A DNA stretch of 32,187 bases from an uncultured Verrucomicrobiota bacterium (GTDB lineage: Bacteria; Verrucomicrobiota; Verrucomicrobiia; Opitutales; Intestinicryptomonadaceae), in NCBI GenBank assembly GCA_949287395.1, contig CASEFZ010000037.1, positions 1 through 32,187 on the forward strand, read 5' to 3'. The position numbers were made by a program, and so were the translations under genes. The notes below the pieces were generated by a model. That model was not told the DNA's origin, made no database searches, and worked only from the letters and a program-made list of their open reading frames with translations. This document shows positions 1-7,924 of the stretch, piece by piece; positions within the stretch are counted from its first letter, which is position 1; every line of letters begins with the position of its first letter.

Positions 1-906
1 GTTCCGGACGATTTTGACGCATATTGGAACGAGCAAAAGAAGATATTGGCCGCAATACCAATGAATTTGAGGCTTACGCGCATAGATTCCGGGGTAAAAG
101 GAGTTGACATGTACGATGTGCAGGCCGACTCTTTTAACGGGGGCTTGAGCGCGTATATGGCTTTGCCGAGCGGAGCGGGGGAGAAATCGCTTCCGGCGGT
201 TGTGTTTACCCACGGGGCTGGCGTAAGGTCGTCTGGGCGCGGCGTTATTGGGGCGGCCAAGCGCGGTTTTATAGCTCTCGATTTCAATGCGCACGGGCTG
301 CCCAACGGAAAGCCTGCCGAATTTTACAAGCAGCATGCCGACGGAGACTTGAAGGGCTATACCACGAGGGGAGCGCTCGACAGGGATAAGATATTTTTCA
401 GGACATTGTACATGAGGCTGATGAGGGCCATGGATGTAATAATGTCCCAAAAGCAGTGGAATGGAAAAGATTTGATGGTTTCGGGAGGAAGCCAGGGCGG
501 GGGGCAGGCGCTGGCTGCTGCCGGTTTGTATCCGGACAAAGTCAGCGTGTGCGTTTCGATGTTCCCGGCTATATGCGACCACACCGGGCCTGTAATAGGG
601 CGCACAAGCGGTTGGCCGCATTACACCCGTTTGGATTCCGCCGGCCGCTACGACAAAACTAAGGTCAACGCGCCCCGGTACATAGATGCGGTGAATTTCG
701 CCTCGAGGGTAAAGTGCAGGACATTTTTTATGATAAACTATGCCGACAATGTCTGCGAACCAACTTCGTGCTATGCGGCATACAACGCAATTTCGGCGCC
801 CAAAAGCCTGTACATAAACGAGGAATCAAGGCATTCACCCGCTCCGGGCACTTACAACGAGCTGCAAAACCAAGCTTACGATTTTGTTCTCAAGGGCGGA
901 AAATAA
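1..906 (+). CDS. Acetyl esterase, CE7 (AXE1-like) family, 5' end outside window
   Basis: Alpha/beta-hydrolase likely to remove acetyl groups from xylan-type or other sugars. The reading frame is open from base 1, and its first residues (VPDDFDAYWNEQ) match the N-terminal region of CE7 enzymes, so the gene begins left of the window. The first in-frame ATG (61) and the TTG at 46 are both internal. The nucleophile Ser is in GGSQGGGQ (Ser codon 490-492), with candidate Asp in YADN (745-747) and His in ESRHSP (832-834), in the order a CE7 triad requires. The RGQ motif usual in CE7 is not obvious; GHGLPNG lies in that area. Whether the protein is exported cannot be judged without the N-terminus. 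The next gene, guaB, is 60 nt downstream and functionally unrelated. The fold is fairly sure, the substrate is not. Confidence 0.75.
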   Translation, partial: VPDDFDAYWNEQKKILAAIPMNLRLTRIDSGVKGVDMYDVQADSFNGGLSAYMALPSGAGEKSLPAVVFTHGAGVRSSGRGVIGAAKRGFIALDFNAHGLPNGKPAEFYKQHADGDLKGYTTRGALDRDKIFFRTLYMRLMRAMDVIMSQKQWNGKDLMVSGGSQGGGQALAAAGLYPDKVSVCVSMFPAICDHTGPVIGRTSGWPHYTRLDSAGRYDKTKVNAPRYIDAVNFASRVKCRTFFMINYADNVCEPTSCYAAYNAISAPKSLYINEESRHSPAPGTYNELQNQAYDFVLKGGK

Positions 907-914
907 AAATATAT

Positions 915-943
915 TTGACACGCGGCCGCGCTCTGTCTAATTC
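915..943 (+). promoter_or_regulatory. Candidate promoter for guaB
   Basis: A perfect -35 hexamer TTGACA (915-920) is followed after 17 nt by a weak -10-like TAATTC (938-943). It lies in the 60-nt gap before guaB and about 24 nt upstream of its ATG. The -10 match is poor, so this is a candidate only. Confidence 0.35.
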
Positions 944-966
944 CGCTGAGGGAAAATCGAGAAGAC

Positions 967-2523
967 ATGGCTAATAGTATAGACGACAAGTTTTTTCTGC
1001 CGGCGGACAAGTTTTTTATGGCTAACGCGGCGGAGGGTTTAACCTACGACGACGTTTCACTGGCGACGCTGTATTCCGCGGTTTTGCCAAGGCAAACGCG
1101 CTTGGACACTTCCCTTTCCGATAAGATAAGCCTGCCTTTGCCGATGATCTCGTCCGACATGGATACGGTGACGGAATCCAGAATGGCGATAGCCATGGCG
1201 CGCAACGGCGGTTTGGGATTGATTCACTGCAACATGACGCGTCAGCAGCAGCGCAGCGAGGTAGGAAAGGTTAAAAATTACGTCCATGGCCTCATACGCG
1301 AGCCTATAAAAGTTTCTCCCGACAGCTTTATTGGGGACGTTTTAAAGCTTGTTAGCGACAAGAGTTTTCGCTTCAGGACATTCCCCGTAGTTGACGCTTC
1401 CAACAAGTTGGTGGGGCTTCTGCCCGGCAGCATAGTCAAAGAGCGCTACGCAAATCTGCACGTGTCCAAGGCCATGACGCCGCGAAAGGACGTTTTCACC
1501 ATTTCCCAGAAAAAGCTTGGTTCGGACCCAATAAAGGCGGCGGACAAATTTTTCGACGAGCATTTTGGGGTGCACAAGCTTCTTGTTGTTGACGATTCCG
1601 ACAAGCTTTGCGGCCTTTTTACTTTGAGCGACATAGAGCGCATAATGTCCGAACACCGCTTAAACCTCAAGAATGCCCGCGATTCAAAATTCAGGCTGTT
1701 GTGCGGGGCGTCCATTGCCATGTTGCGGAAACCTGACGGCGAATTGGATTTTAACGGTATAATAGAACACGTGGGTGCTCTTGTCGACGAGGGCTTGGAC
1801 GTTGCGGCCGTATCCACCGCTCACGGCTTTACGAAGGGCGTAGGTGATACTGTAAAGGCGATAAGAAAAGCTTTTAAAGACCTGACGATAATAGGGGGCA
1901 ATGTCACAAGCGCATCGGGTGTTGAATTTTTGGCAAAAATGGGTGCCGACGCTGTGAAAGTTGGGCAGGGTCCGGGCTCAATTTGTACCACCAGGATTGT
2001 TGCAGGTGTCGGAATACCGCAATTGACGGCTCTGTATGTCTGCTCAAAGATGGCCAAGAAGCTGAAGGTTAGAACAATAGCCGACGGCGGAATAACCAAG
2101 AGCGGAGATATGGTAAAAGCCCTTACGCTTGCAGACGCGATGATTTGCGGAGGCCTTTTGGCTGGTTGCCCCGAAGCGCCCGGACAGGTGATGGAGATAA
2201 ATGGAAAGATGTACAAGCAGTATCGCGGCATGGGCAGCCTTGCGGCGATGAAGGCGGGAAGCGCAGCGCGCTACGGGCATGATATTTCCAACAAGGCCGA
2301 CAAAATCACCGCGGAGGGAATAGAGGCGCTAAAGGAGGTTTCAAGTTCCCTTGATGACGCGCTCAGAATGTATGTGGGCGGCATACAGAGCGGAATGGGG
2401 TACTTGGGGGCTCCAAATCTTGAGGCTCTGCGCAAGAATGCGCGCTACATAAGAGTTAGCGGGGCGGGACAGCGCGAGAGCAACCCACACGATGTAATCG
2501 AGGTTAAAAATCCGGTAAAATAG
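967..2523 (+). CDS. guaB: Inosine-5'-monophosphate dehydrogenase
   Basis: Oxidises IMP to XMP with NAD+, the committed step of guanine nucleotide synthesis, in the cytoplasm. The 518-residue length fits IMPDH with a CBS pair: catalytic barrel N-terminal part (about 25-108), two CBS domains (about 110-232), then the rest of the barrel. Visible motifs are GGNV (310-313), the catalytic loop GPGSICTT with Cys340, IADGG (371-375), YRGMGSL (419-425) and the Arg-Tyr pair 435-436 expected of the mobile flap. The presence of CBS domains argues against GMP reductase. One oddity is that the usual Asp of the (I/V)D(T/S)xHG motif is Ser283 here (AVSTAHG). Another is that the first codons carry a 12-nt direct repeat and a second possible ATG at 1018. 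I chose ATG 967, preceded by GAGAAG. A terminator follows. Confidence 0.93.
   Translation: MANSIDDKFFLPADKFFMANAAEGLTYDDVSLATLYSAVLPRQTRLDTSLSDKISLPLPMISSDMDTVTESRMAIAMARNGGLGLIHCNMTRQQQRSEVGKVKNYVHGLIREPIKVSPDSFIGDVLKLVSDKSFRFRTFPVVDASNKLVGLLPGSIVKERYANLHVSKAMTPRKDVFTISQKKLGSDPIKAADKFFDEHFGVHKLLVVDDSDKLCGLFTLSDIERIMSEHRLNLKNARDSKFRLLCGASIAMLRKPDGELDFNGIIEHVGALVDEGLDVAAVSTAHGFTKGVGDTVKAIRKAFKDLTIIGGNVTSASGVEFLAKMGADAVKVGQGPGSICTTRIVAGVGIPQLTALYVCSKMAKKLKVRTIADGGITKSGDMVKALTLADAMICGGLLAGCPEAPGQVMEINGKMYKQYRGMGSLAAMKAGSAARYGHDISNKADKITAEGIEALKEVSSSLDDALRMYVGGIQSGMGYLGAPNLEALRKNARYIRVSGAGQRESNPHDVIEVKNPVK
985..1017 (+). repeat. 12-nt direct repeat inside the start of guaB
   Basis: GACAAGTTTTTT occurs at 985-996 and again, exactly, at 1006-1017, encoding the repeated residues DKFF. 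The octamer ATGGCTAA is also duplicated, at 967-974 and 1018-1025, giving two possible starts with similar first residues (MAN). Confidence 0.8.
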
Positions 2524-2576
2524 AAAAAGTCTGTATTTAGATTTGTCAGGCAGCGGCGTTTCCCCGCCGTTCAAAC

Positions 2577-2613
2577 AAAAATCCCCCCATCTGAAACATG
2601 GGGGATTTTTTTA
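2577..2613 (+). terminator. Rho-independent terminator after guaB
   Basis: An inverted repeat AATCCCCC(C)AT / ATGGGGGATT with loop CTGAAAC is followed by a run of T. It begins about 55 nt after the guaB stop. One extra C on the left arm must bulge or shift. Confidence 0.85.
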
Positions 2614-2914
2614 TTTTCTGAACTTGTTTCTGAAATTGCGGCGGTTGCGCCGTCCGCCTTGGATGAAAAGAGCATAACGCCTTGACATCCCCGCAGTTCA
2701 GCGCAAATGCGACATTCGGGTAACTTTTTTAAACTCCGACAAGCGAGTAATAAATGGAATTTTTATAAAAGATGTGTTGACGAAATTGCTTCCAGGGTGC
2801 ATTTTCGCAGACTGAGAACTTTTTATTTTGCGAAATTTGAAGTTTTTGGCATGCGCGCGCAAGGGCTTATTTGGCACGTAAAAAGGTTCTTTTAAAAGAT
2901 TGGAAGTGTAACTT
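2614..2914. other. Intergenic region upstream of hppA
   Basis: About 300 nt without a convincing gene. It contains TTGACA at 2682-2687 with no good -10 at normal spacing, and a small GC-rich hairpin near 2640-2655 (GGCG/CGCC). A 62-codon frame at 2707-2895 has no family resemblance and no ribosome site, so I do not call it. It probably holds the hppA promoter and leader. Confidence 0.5.
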
Positions 2915-5203
2915 ATGGAATCTGCATCAACATTGGCAACGACGGCGCAATCCTGCGCTTTGAGTTCTATAAACGCGGCCTTCTGGTTGGTTCCGGTGGC
3001 GTCTGTAATAGCGTTGATATTCGCTTGGAGGTTTTATTCCTCTATGAAGAAAGAGGAGGAGGGTACCGACATTATGTGCAAAATTGCCACGCACGTAAGG
3101 AAGGGAGCCTTGGCCTATCTCAAACAGCAATACAAGATAGTAGCAATTGTCTTTGTCATTCTTACAGTATTTTTCGGATTCCTTGCGTACGGTTTAAATG
3201 TACAGAACGGTTGGGTGCCATTTGCTTTTATAACCGGCGGATTCTTTTCTGGATTGGCCGGTTTTTTGGGAATGAAAACAGCAACGTACGCATCCAATAG
3301 GGCGGCATGGGCCGCGAAAAATTCGCTCGACCACGGGTTGAGGGTGGCGTTCCGTTCCGGGGCAGTTATGGGGCTCGTTGTGGTGGGTCTGGCTCTCCTT
3401 GACATTTCGATTTGGTTTTTGGTGTTGAATGTGTTTATAGAGGACGCAAGCCAAACGCACAAGATGGTTATAATCACCACCACGATGCTTACATTCGGCA
3501 TGGGCGCAAGCTTGCAGGCCCTCTTTGCGCGCGTGGGCGGGGGCATATTTACCAAGGCCGCCGATGTGGGGGCCGACCTTGTGGGCAAGGTTGAAGCCGG
3601 AATTCCGGAGGACGACCCCAGAAATCCCGCCACGATAGCCGACAATGTTGGCGACAACGTGGGCGACGTTGCAGGCATGGGGGCGGATTTGTACGAGTCG
3701 TATTGCGGCTCCATATTGGCCACGGCGGCTTTGGGTGCGGCAGCGCACATGACCGATTCGGCGGTTCAGATGAAAGCCGTTTTGGCCCCCATGATAATAG
3801 GGGCTATAGGTATTGTTCTATCCCTCGTGGGAATCTATTTTGTGAGGGTTAGAAAGGGCGCCGACAGCAGGGAGCTGCTGAACGCTCTAGGCAGGGGTGT
3901 AAACCTGAGCTCGGTGTTGATAGCGGTTTGTTCTCTGTTGGTTTTGTACATGTTCGGTACTACGAACTGGCTTGGGAATTGGGGCTCCATTCTGGTTGGA
4001 CTGTGCACGGGCCTTTTTATAGGTAAAATAACAGAGTACTACACTTCGGAAGCCTATGCGCCCACAAAGTTTATATCCGAGCAGGCTAAAACTGGCCCTG
4101 CAACGGTCATAATAGCAGGAATGGGAACGGGCATGGTTTCAACGTTCTATCCGGTTGTAGCCATAGTTGTGGGGACGTTTCTTTCCTACGGGTTTTCCGC
4201 GGGGGGATTCTCGGCGGAAGCTCTCGCAAATATGAGCCAGGGTCTTTACGGCATAGGCATAGCGGCCGTGGGAATGCTGTCCACGCTTGGAATAACTTTG
4301 GCAACCGACGCTTACGGCCCGATTGCCGACAATGCGGGCGGAAACGCGGAAATGTCGGGCTTGGGCAAGGAAGTCAGAGTTAGAACGGATATGCTTGACT
4401 CCCTGGGCAATACGACCGCGGCGACCGGGAAGGGTTTTGCGATAGGTTCGGCGGCGCTGACGGCGTTGGCGCTGCTGGCTTCGTATGTGGAAGAACTCAG
4501 GATAGGGCTTATACGCATAAAGGACGACCCCTCCATTACCGCGTACGCAAAAAATACTATATCTAAATTTTCTGAAGTTGTCGAAAATGGCGGGATAGAA
4601 TCGGCCACCCTGATGGACTTCATGAATGTTTACCAGGTTTCCCTGATGAATCCGAGGGTTCTACTTGGAATGTTCGTTGGCTCAATGATGACCTTCCTGT
4701 TCTGCGGGCTTACCATGAACGCCGTGGGAAGGGCCGCAAATCAAATGGTGAATGAAGTTCGCAGGCAGTTTAGGGAAAACCTTGGGATAATGTCCGGGAA
4801 GTCTGATCCAGATTATGCGCGCTGCGTTGAAATCTCCACGAAGGCTGCGCAGAAAGAGATGCTTTTCCCGGCGCTTCTGGCGGTAGCCGCGCCTGTCATA
4901 ACTGGGGTGTTTTTCGGTGTTGCCGGCGTCTTGGGGCTGCTTGGCGGCGCGCTTGCGGCGGGTTTTGTGCTTGCGGTGTTTATGGCAAACAGCGGCGGCG
5001 CATGGGACAACGCCAAGAAATATATAGAGCAGGGCAATTTTGGAGGAAAGGGGTCGGACGCGCATAAGGCGGCTGTCATAGGCGATACAGTGGGCGATCC
5101 GTTTAAGGACACTTCCGGCCCGTCCCTGAACATACTCATAAAGTTGATGAGCATGGTTGCCATAGTGATGGCGGGCTTTACCGTTTCATATTCGCTGTTC
5201 TAA
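2915..5203 (+). CDS. hppA: Membrane-bound ion-pumping pyrophosphatase, K+-dependent, probably Na+-type
   Basis: Integral membrane enzyme that couples PPi hydrolysis to export of Na+ and/or H+. The 762-residue length and about 16 hydrophobic segments fit the family. The PPi/Mg site motif DVGADLVGK starts near residue 217, is followed by EDDPRNPATIADNVGDN, and is matched by the late motif DTVGDPFKDTSGPS near residue 715. The motif GNTTAATGKG (near 498) has Ala where K+-independent enzymes have Lys, so the pump should need K+. DLYESY in the sixth-helix region puts Glu at the place typical of Na+-transporting members rather than the H+-pump position. Na+-only and dual Na+/H+ pumps cannot be told apart by eye. 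The start has GGAAG about 10 nt upstream. It is monocistronic, with its own terminator. Confidence 0.95.
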   Translation: MESASTLATTAQSCALSSINAAFWLVPVASVIALIFAWRFYSSMKKEEEGTDIMCKIATHVRKGALAYLKQQYKIVAIVFVILTVFFGFLAYGLNVQNGWVPFAFITGGFFSGLAGFLGMKTATYASNRAAWAAKNSLDHGLRVAFRSGAVMGLVVVGLALLDISIWFLVLNVFIEDASQTHKMVIITTTMLTFGMGASLQALFARVGGGIFTKAADVGADLVGKVEAGIPEDDPRNPATIADNVGDNVGDVAGMGADLYESYCGSILATAALGAAAHMTDSAVQMKAVLAPMIIGAIGIVLSLVGIYFVRVRKGADSRELLNALGRGVNLSSVLIAVCSLLVLYMFGTTNWLGNWGSILVGLCTGLFIGKITEYYTSEAYAPTKFISEQAKTGPATVIIAGMGTGMVSTFYPVVAIVVGTFLSYGFSAGGFSAEALANMSQGLYGIGIAAVGMLSTLGITLATDAYGPIADNAGGNAEMSGLGKEVRVRTDMLDSLGNTTAATGKGFAIGSAALTALALLASYVEELRIGLIRIKDDPSITAYAKNTISKFSEVVENGGIESATLMDFMNVYQVSLMNPRVLLGMFVGSMMTFLFCGLTMNAVGRAANQMVNEVRRQFRENLGIMSGKSDPDYARCVEISTKAAQKEMLFPALLAVAAPVITGVFFGVAGVLGLLGGALAAGFVLAVFMANSGGAWDNAKKYIEQGNFGGKGSDAHKAAVIGDTVGDPFKDTSGPSLNILIKLMSMVAIVMAGFTVSYSLF

Positions 5204-5222
5204 GCTTTGGTCTTTTCTACGG

Positions 5223-5258
5223 CGCGCGGCAACATTCGATTGCCGCGCGTTTTTTTTT
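5223..5258 (+). terminator. Rho-independent terminator after hppA
   Basis: A perfect 10-bp stem CGCGCGGCAA (5223-5232) / TTGCCGCGCG (5240-5249) with a 7-nt loop is followed by nine T residues. It lies 20 nt after the hppA stop. Confidence 0.95.
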
Positions 5259-5564
5259 ACGCATGCGGCGGATGTTATGGAAATGGAAGGATACATATAA
5301 TGCGCGAAATGTTTGCCTAACCAAAGGTTCCGTGCGCGCATGCACTTAAACGTTTTTGCCGCGCAAAGGCCAAAAGGCACCCAGAAAAAATAACAGCCCG
5401 GGGAAAAGATGCATTTCATAGACCGGCAAAACCTCATTTACACCTTTATTGCAGACTGAAAAAATGCGCCGATTACAGGCATGGATGCAGCCAATAAATA
5501 AGATGCGCTGCGCGGCGCATCACCTGGGTTTCCCTTCGGTAAAAACACCTTTGCAAAACGAACA
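5259..5564. other. Convergent intergenic region between hppA and the MscS gene
   Basis: About 300 nt between two facing terminators. The only structure I see is a perfect 7-bp hairpin GATGCGC (5502-5508) / GCGCATC (5515-5521) with a 6-nt loop. No tRNA T-loop or convincing ORF is present; the 83-codon frame on the minus strand crosses the hppA terminator and is rejected. Confidence 0.5.
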
Positions 5565-5606
5565 AATAAAAAAGTGCGCGCCAAAAAAGAGCATGGCGCG
5601 CACTTT
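5565..5606 (-). terminator. Rho-independent terminator after the MscS-family gene
   Basis: A perfect 12-bp stem (5571-5582 with 5595-5606, core GTGCGCGCC/GGCGCGCAC) has a 12-nt loop and, on the minus strand, is followed by TTTTTTATTT. It lies about 18 nt past the stop of the gene at 5625. Confidence 0.93.
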
Positions 5607-5624
5607 GAAAATTTTTTGCAGAGG

Positions 5625-7118
5625 CTAAGCTTTGGTTGCGTCGCTTTCTATATAGACCGAAGTTGAGGGGAAGGCGAACGACAAGCCGTGCGCGGATACT
5701 ATGCGCATTATTTCAAGATTTACACGCCTGATAGTGGCCCTGTAATAGCGCAAGTCTATCTGTTTTGTAAAGTAGGTTATTACAATGTCGAGGGAGGAGC
5801 CTCCAAAATTGACAAACTCTGCGTCTACACCGCTTCTGGGATCCACGCCCTCGATTTCAACTATGGCTTTTCGCAAGTCGTGCAATATATCGTCCATCTG
5901 GTCTGGGGTTGTTGAATAAGTGAGGCCTATCGTGTATTCAACCTTCCTCAAAGGCATTTTTGAGAAGTTTTCAACCGCCTCTTTAGCCAGTGTTGAATTT
6001 GGTATTGTGACAAGCGTTTTAGAGAATGTCCTAATCCGTGTGGAGCGAAAGCCTATGGCCTCAACATGCCCTTCGCAAACGCTGGTCTTAACCCAGTCGC
6101 CAACTATAAACGGCCTGTCTATTATTATTGAGACAGAACCGAAAAAATTTGCTATGGTGTCTTGCGAAGCAAAGGCCAGGGCCATACCGCCTATTCCCAG
6201 GGAGGCTATTATCGTGTTAACGTTTAGCCCGCAGTTGTTGAGTATGGAAAGTATGGCTATGAGTATTATGGTGTATTTTATTACCCGCCTCAAAAATTCC
6301 AGAAGGTTGACGGTTGCTGAAGCGGATTTTTCGGTGTACTTTTTTGTTATCACCGAAAATAAGACGTCGCATATTATCAAAATGGTCCAAAATACGGACA
6401 GCCCGAACAAAACTCCAATCGCCCTTGAAATCAGGGCTATGGCGCCTTCGTCTTTAATCAGAAACACCAAGGCAAAATAAATGCCTATGACCCACGCCAA
6501 CATGTTTACGGGAGTCTGTATCTTTGTTAGGAACATGCTTGCAAAGTTTTCCTTCCCCGACTTTGAGGAAAACAGCTTCAGGCGCGAAAATAAGAAATTC
6601 AGCATGTAGCGCGCAACTATGAATGTGACAATCAGCGCCAAAAGCGAAGCAACATACTGCACCAGGCGTATGCCCATATATTTTCCCGCTAAAAATCTGG
6701 CGGTCGATGGGGATTGCTTGTATATATGGTGCATGACTTCGCGGAGCATAACCCTTATGTTTTTGGCGTTTTTAACGGCCTCGCGGTCTATTTCCTCCTG
6801 GTATTTGCGGTATTCGATTTCCTCGGGAGAGAGTTTTTCGGCTTTACCGGACAGCTTTGAAACAGCCCCGCCCACGCCTTCGGCGTTGTACGCGGAGTCC
6901 ATCTTTCCCGAAACGTCAGGGGTGTTTTTAGCGGCATTTTGCGCATCCGCTTTCTCCCCGACAGAGTTTTTCCTCTCGGCACTTGCCCCAGGATTTCCCT
7001 GCTGGGCAACTTTTACCCCGGAGGAAGTCGCCGCAGTTTGCGAATCTTGGGCGTTCAAAAACAGCGCCGTCTGGAACAGAACGGCAAGAAAGATGGTTAT
7101 ATATCTAAGCGCTTTCAT
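5625..7118 (-). CDS. MscS-family mechanosensitive ion channel with N-terminal extension
   Basis: Small-conductance mechanosensitive channel that probably releases solutes on hypo-osmotic shock. I start it at ATG 7118 (MKALRYITIFLAVLFQT), because that gives a clean signal peptide or first membrane helix; an upstream in-frame start at 7175 adds 19 unlikely residues. The 497-residue protein has an exported Ala/Gly/Lys-rich low-complexity linker (about 25-95), several membrane helices (about 145-330), and the pore helix and beta domain signature of MscS (GIGGMALAFASQDTIANFF, then DRPFIVGDWV). An alpha/beta C-terminal domain follows. At 497 residues it is longer than E. coli MscS (286 residues), so it belongs with the longer multi-helix members. 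It appears monocistronic with its own terminator. Confidence 0.9.
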   Translation of the reverse strand: MKALRYITIFLAVLFQTALFLNAQDSQTAATSSGVKVAQQGNPGASAERKNSVGEKADAQNAAKNTPDVSGKMDSAYNAEGVGGAVSKLSGKAEKLSPEEIEYRKYQEEIDREAVKNAKNIRVMLREVMHHIYKQSPSTARFLAGKYMGIRLVQYVASLLALIVTFIVARYMLNFLFSRLKLFSSKSGKENFASMFLTKIQTPVNMLAWVIGIYFALVFLIKDEGAIALISRAIGVLFGLSVFWTILIICDVLFSVITKKYTEKSASATVNLLEFLRRVIKYTIILIAILSILNNCGLNVNTIIASLGIGGMALAFASQDTIANFFGSVSIIIDRPFIVGDWVKTSVCEGHVEAIGFRSTRIRTFSKTLVTIPNSTLAKEAVENFSKMPLRKVEYTIGLTYSTTPDQMDDILHDLRKAIVEIEGVDPRSGVDAEFVNFGGSSLDIVITYFTKQIDLRYYRATIRRVNLEIMRIVSAHGLSFAFPSTSVYIESDATKA

Positions 7119-7307
7119 AATGTGTAAATTTAAAGCTATAGGCGGCATTTTATGGCAAAACCCAACGCGCCGCAAACTTTCTTGTAAATTTATCCTAAAA
7201 AGGCAAGCAACTTAAAAGCGTACCTGTTTATTTACCGCAAGAAACAATGAAAAGCACTGTATAAAAAAACCTTTTTACCCAAGCATTTCAAAGATTCCTG
7301 CCCAGAG
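7119..7307. other. Upstream region of the MscS-family gene
   Basis: Together with the terminator to its right this makes the 313-nt gap between the cyclophilin and MscS genes. It is AT-rich, contains no supported ORF, and presumably holds the minus-strand promoter of the channel gene; I could not pick a convincing -35/-10 pair. Confidence 0.4.
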
Positions 7308-7343
7308 AAAAAAATGCGCGTTCCGCATTTTGAGGAACGCGCA
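7308..7343 (-). terminator. Rho-independent terminator after the ilvB-cyclophilin pair
   Basis: A perfect 10-bp stem TGCGCGTTCC (7315-7324) / GGAACGCGCA (7334-7343) with a 9-nt loop is followed on the minus strand by seven T residues. It lies about 90 nt past the cyclophilin stop. Confidence 0.93.
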
Positions 7344-7431
7344 AAATAAGAAACAAAAAGAACAAATCCAAAGTCGCGGTCGAAAATATAAAATCCAGCC
7401 CGGAAGTGCTTGTGCGTAAATCCCTTTTACA

Positions 7432-7908
7432 CTATTCCTTCAGAATGGATATCGAAAGAATTTTTTGCTCCTTGACGGGCTTGTCCATAAACCCCGTCTC
7501 CGAAGTCTCGATTTTTTCAACAACATCGTATCCGGATACAACTTCCCCGAAAATCGTGTGGTGCATATTCAGCCAGCCCGTCGGGACCGTCGTTATAAAA
7601 AACTGGCTTCCGTTAGTGTTCGGGCCGGCATTCGCCATGGCCAAAAGCCCCTTCCTGTCGAAACGCACGTTGGGGTCGCACTCGTCTTCAAAAGGCTTCC
7701 CCCAAATGGATTCTCCGCCGCAGCCGGTCCCGGTTGGATCTCCGCCCTGAATCATGAAGTCTCTTATTACGCGGTGAAAAATTACACCGTCGTAATACCC
7801 CTTCTGGGCAAGCTTTTCAAAATTCTCGCAAGTCTTGGGGGCAATGTCTTCAAAAAGCTTTACCTTAATGTCTCCGCGATTTGTCTTTATAATTGCAAAT
7901 GTGTCCAT
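7432..7908 (-). CDS. Cyclophilin-type peptidyl-prolyl cis-trans isomerase
   Basis: Catalyses cis-trans isomerisation of prolyl bonds during folding. I start it at ATG 7908 ([14 protein letters not shown]), where cyclophilin homology begins, giving 158 residues, normal for a single-domain bacterial cyclophilin. The frame stays open further upstream to 7998, but that part overlaps the end of ilvB and looks unrelated. Family motifs are [17 protein letters not shown] with the catalytic Arg, [16 protein letters not shown], and [12 protein letters not shown] with the ligand-site Trp/His region. No signal peptide is seen, so it is probably cytoplasmic. It begins 16 nt after the ilvB stop and shares its terminator, so the two are probably co-transcribed although functionally unrelated. 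Confidence 0.93.
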   Translation of the reverse strand: MDTFAIIKTNRGDIKVKLFEDIAPKTCENFEKLAQKGYYDGVIFHRVIRDFMIQGGDPTGTGCGGESIWGKPFEDECDPNVRFDRKGLLAMANAGPNTNGSQFFITTVPTGWLNMHHTIFGEVVSGYDVVEKIETSETGFMDKPVKEQKILSISILKE

Positions 7909-7924
7909 AACCAAACTTTCAACG

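Noticed and set aside
2707-2895. 62-codon ORF upstream of hppA
   Set aside because: No ribosome site, no family resemblance, and it fills the likely promoter and leader of hppA.
5186-5437. 83-codon minus-strand ORF after hppA
   Set aside because: It runs through the hppA stop and terminator hairpin and has an unlikely composition.
5259-5564. Possible tRNA or small RNA in the convergent gap
   Set aside because: No T-loop, anticodon arm or acceptor pairing could be drawn; only a short 7-bp hairpin was found.
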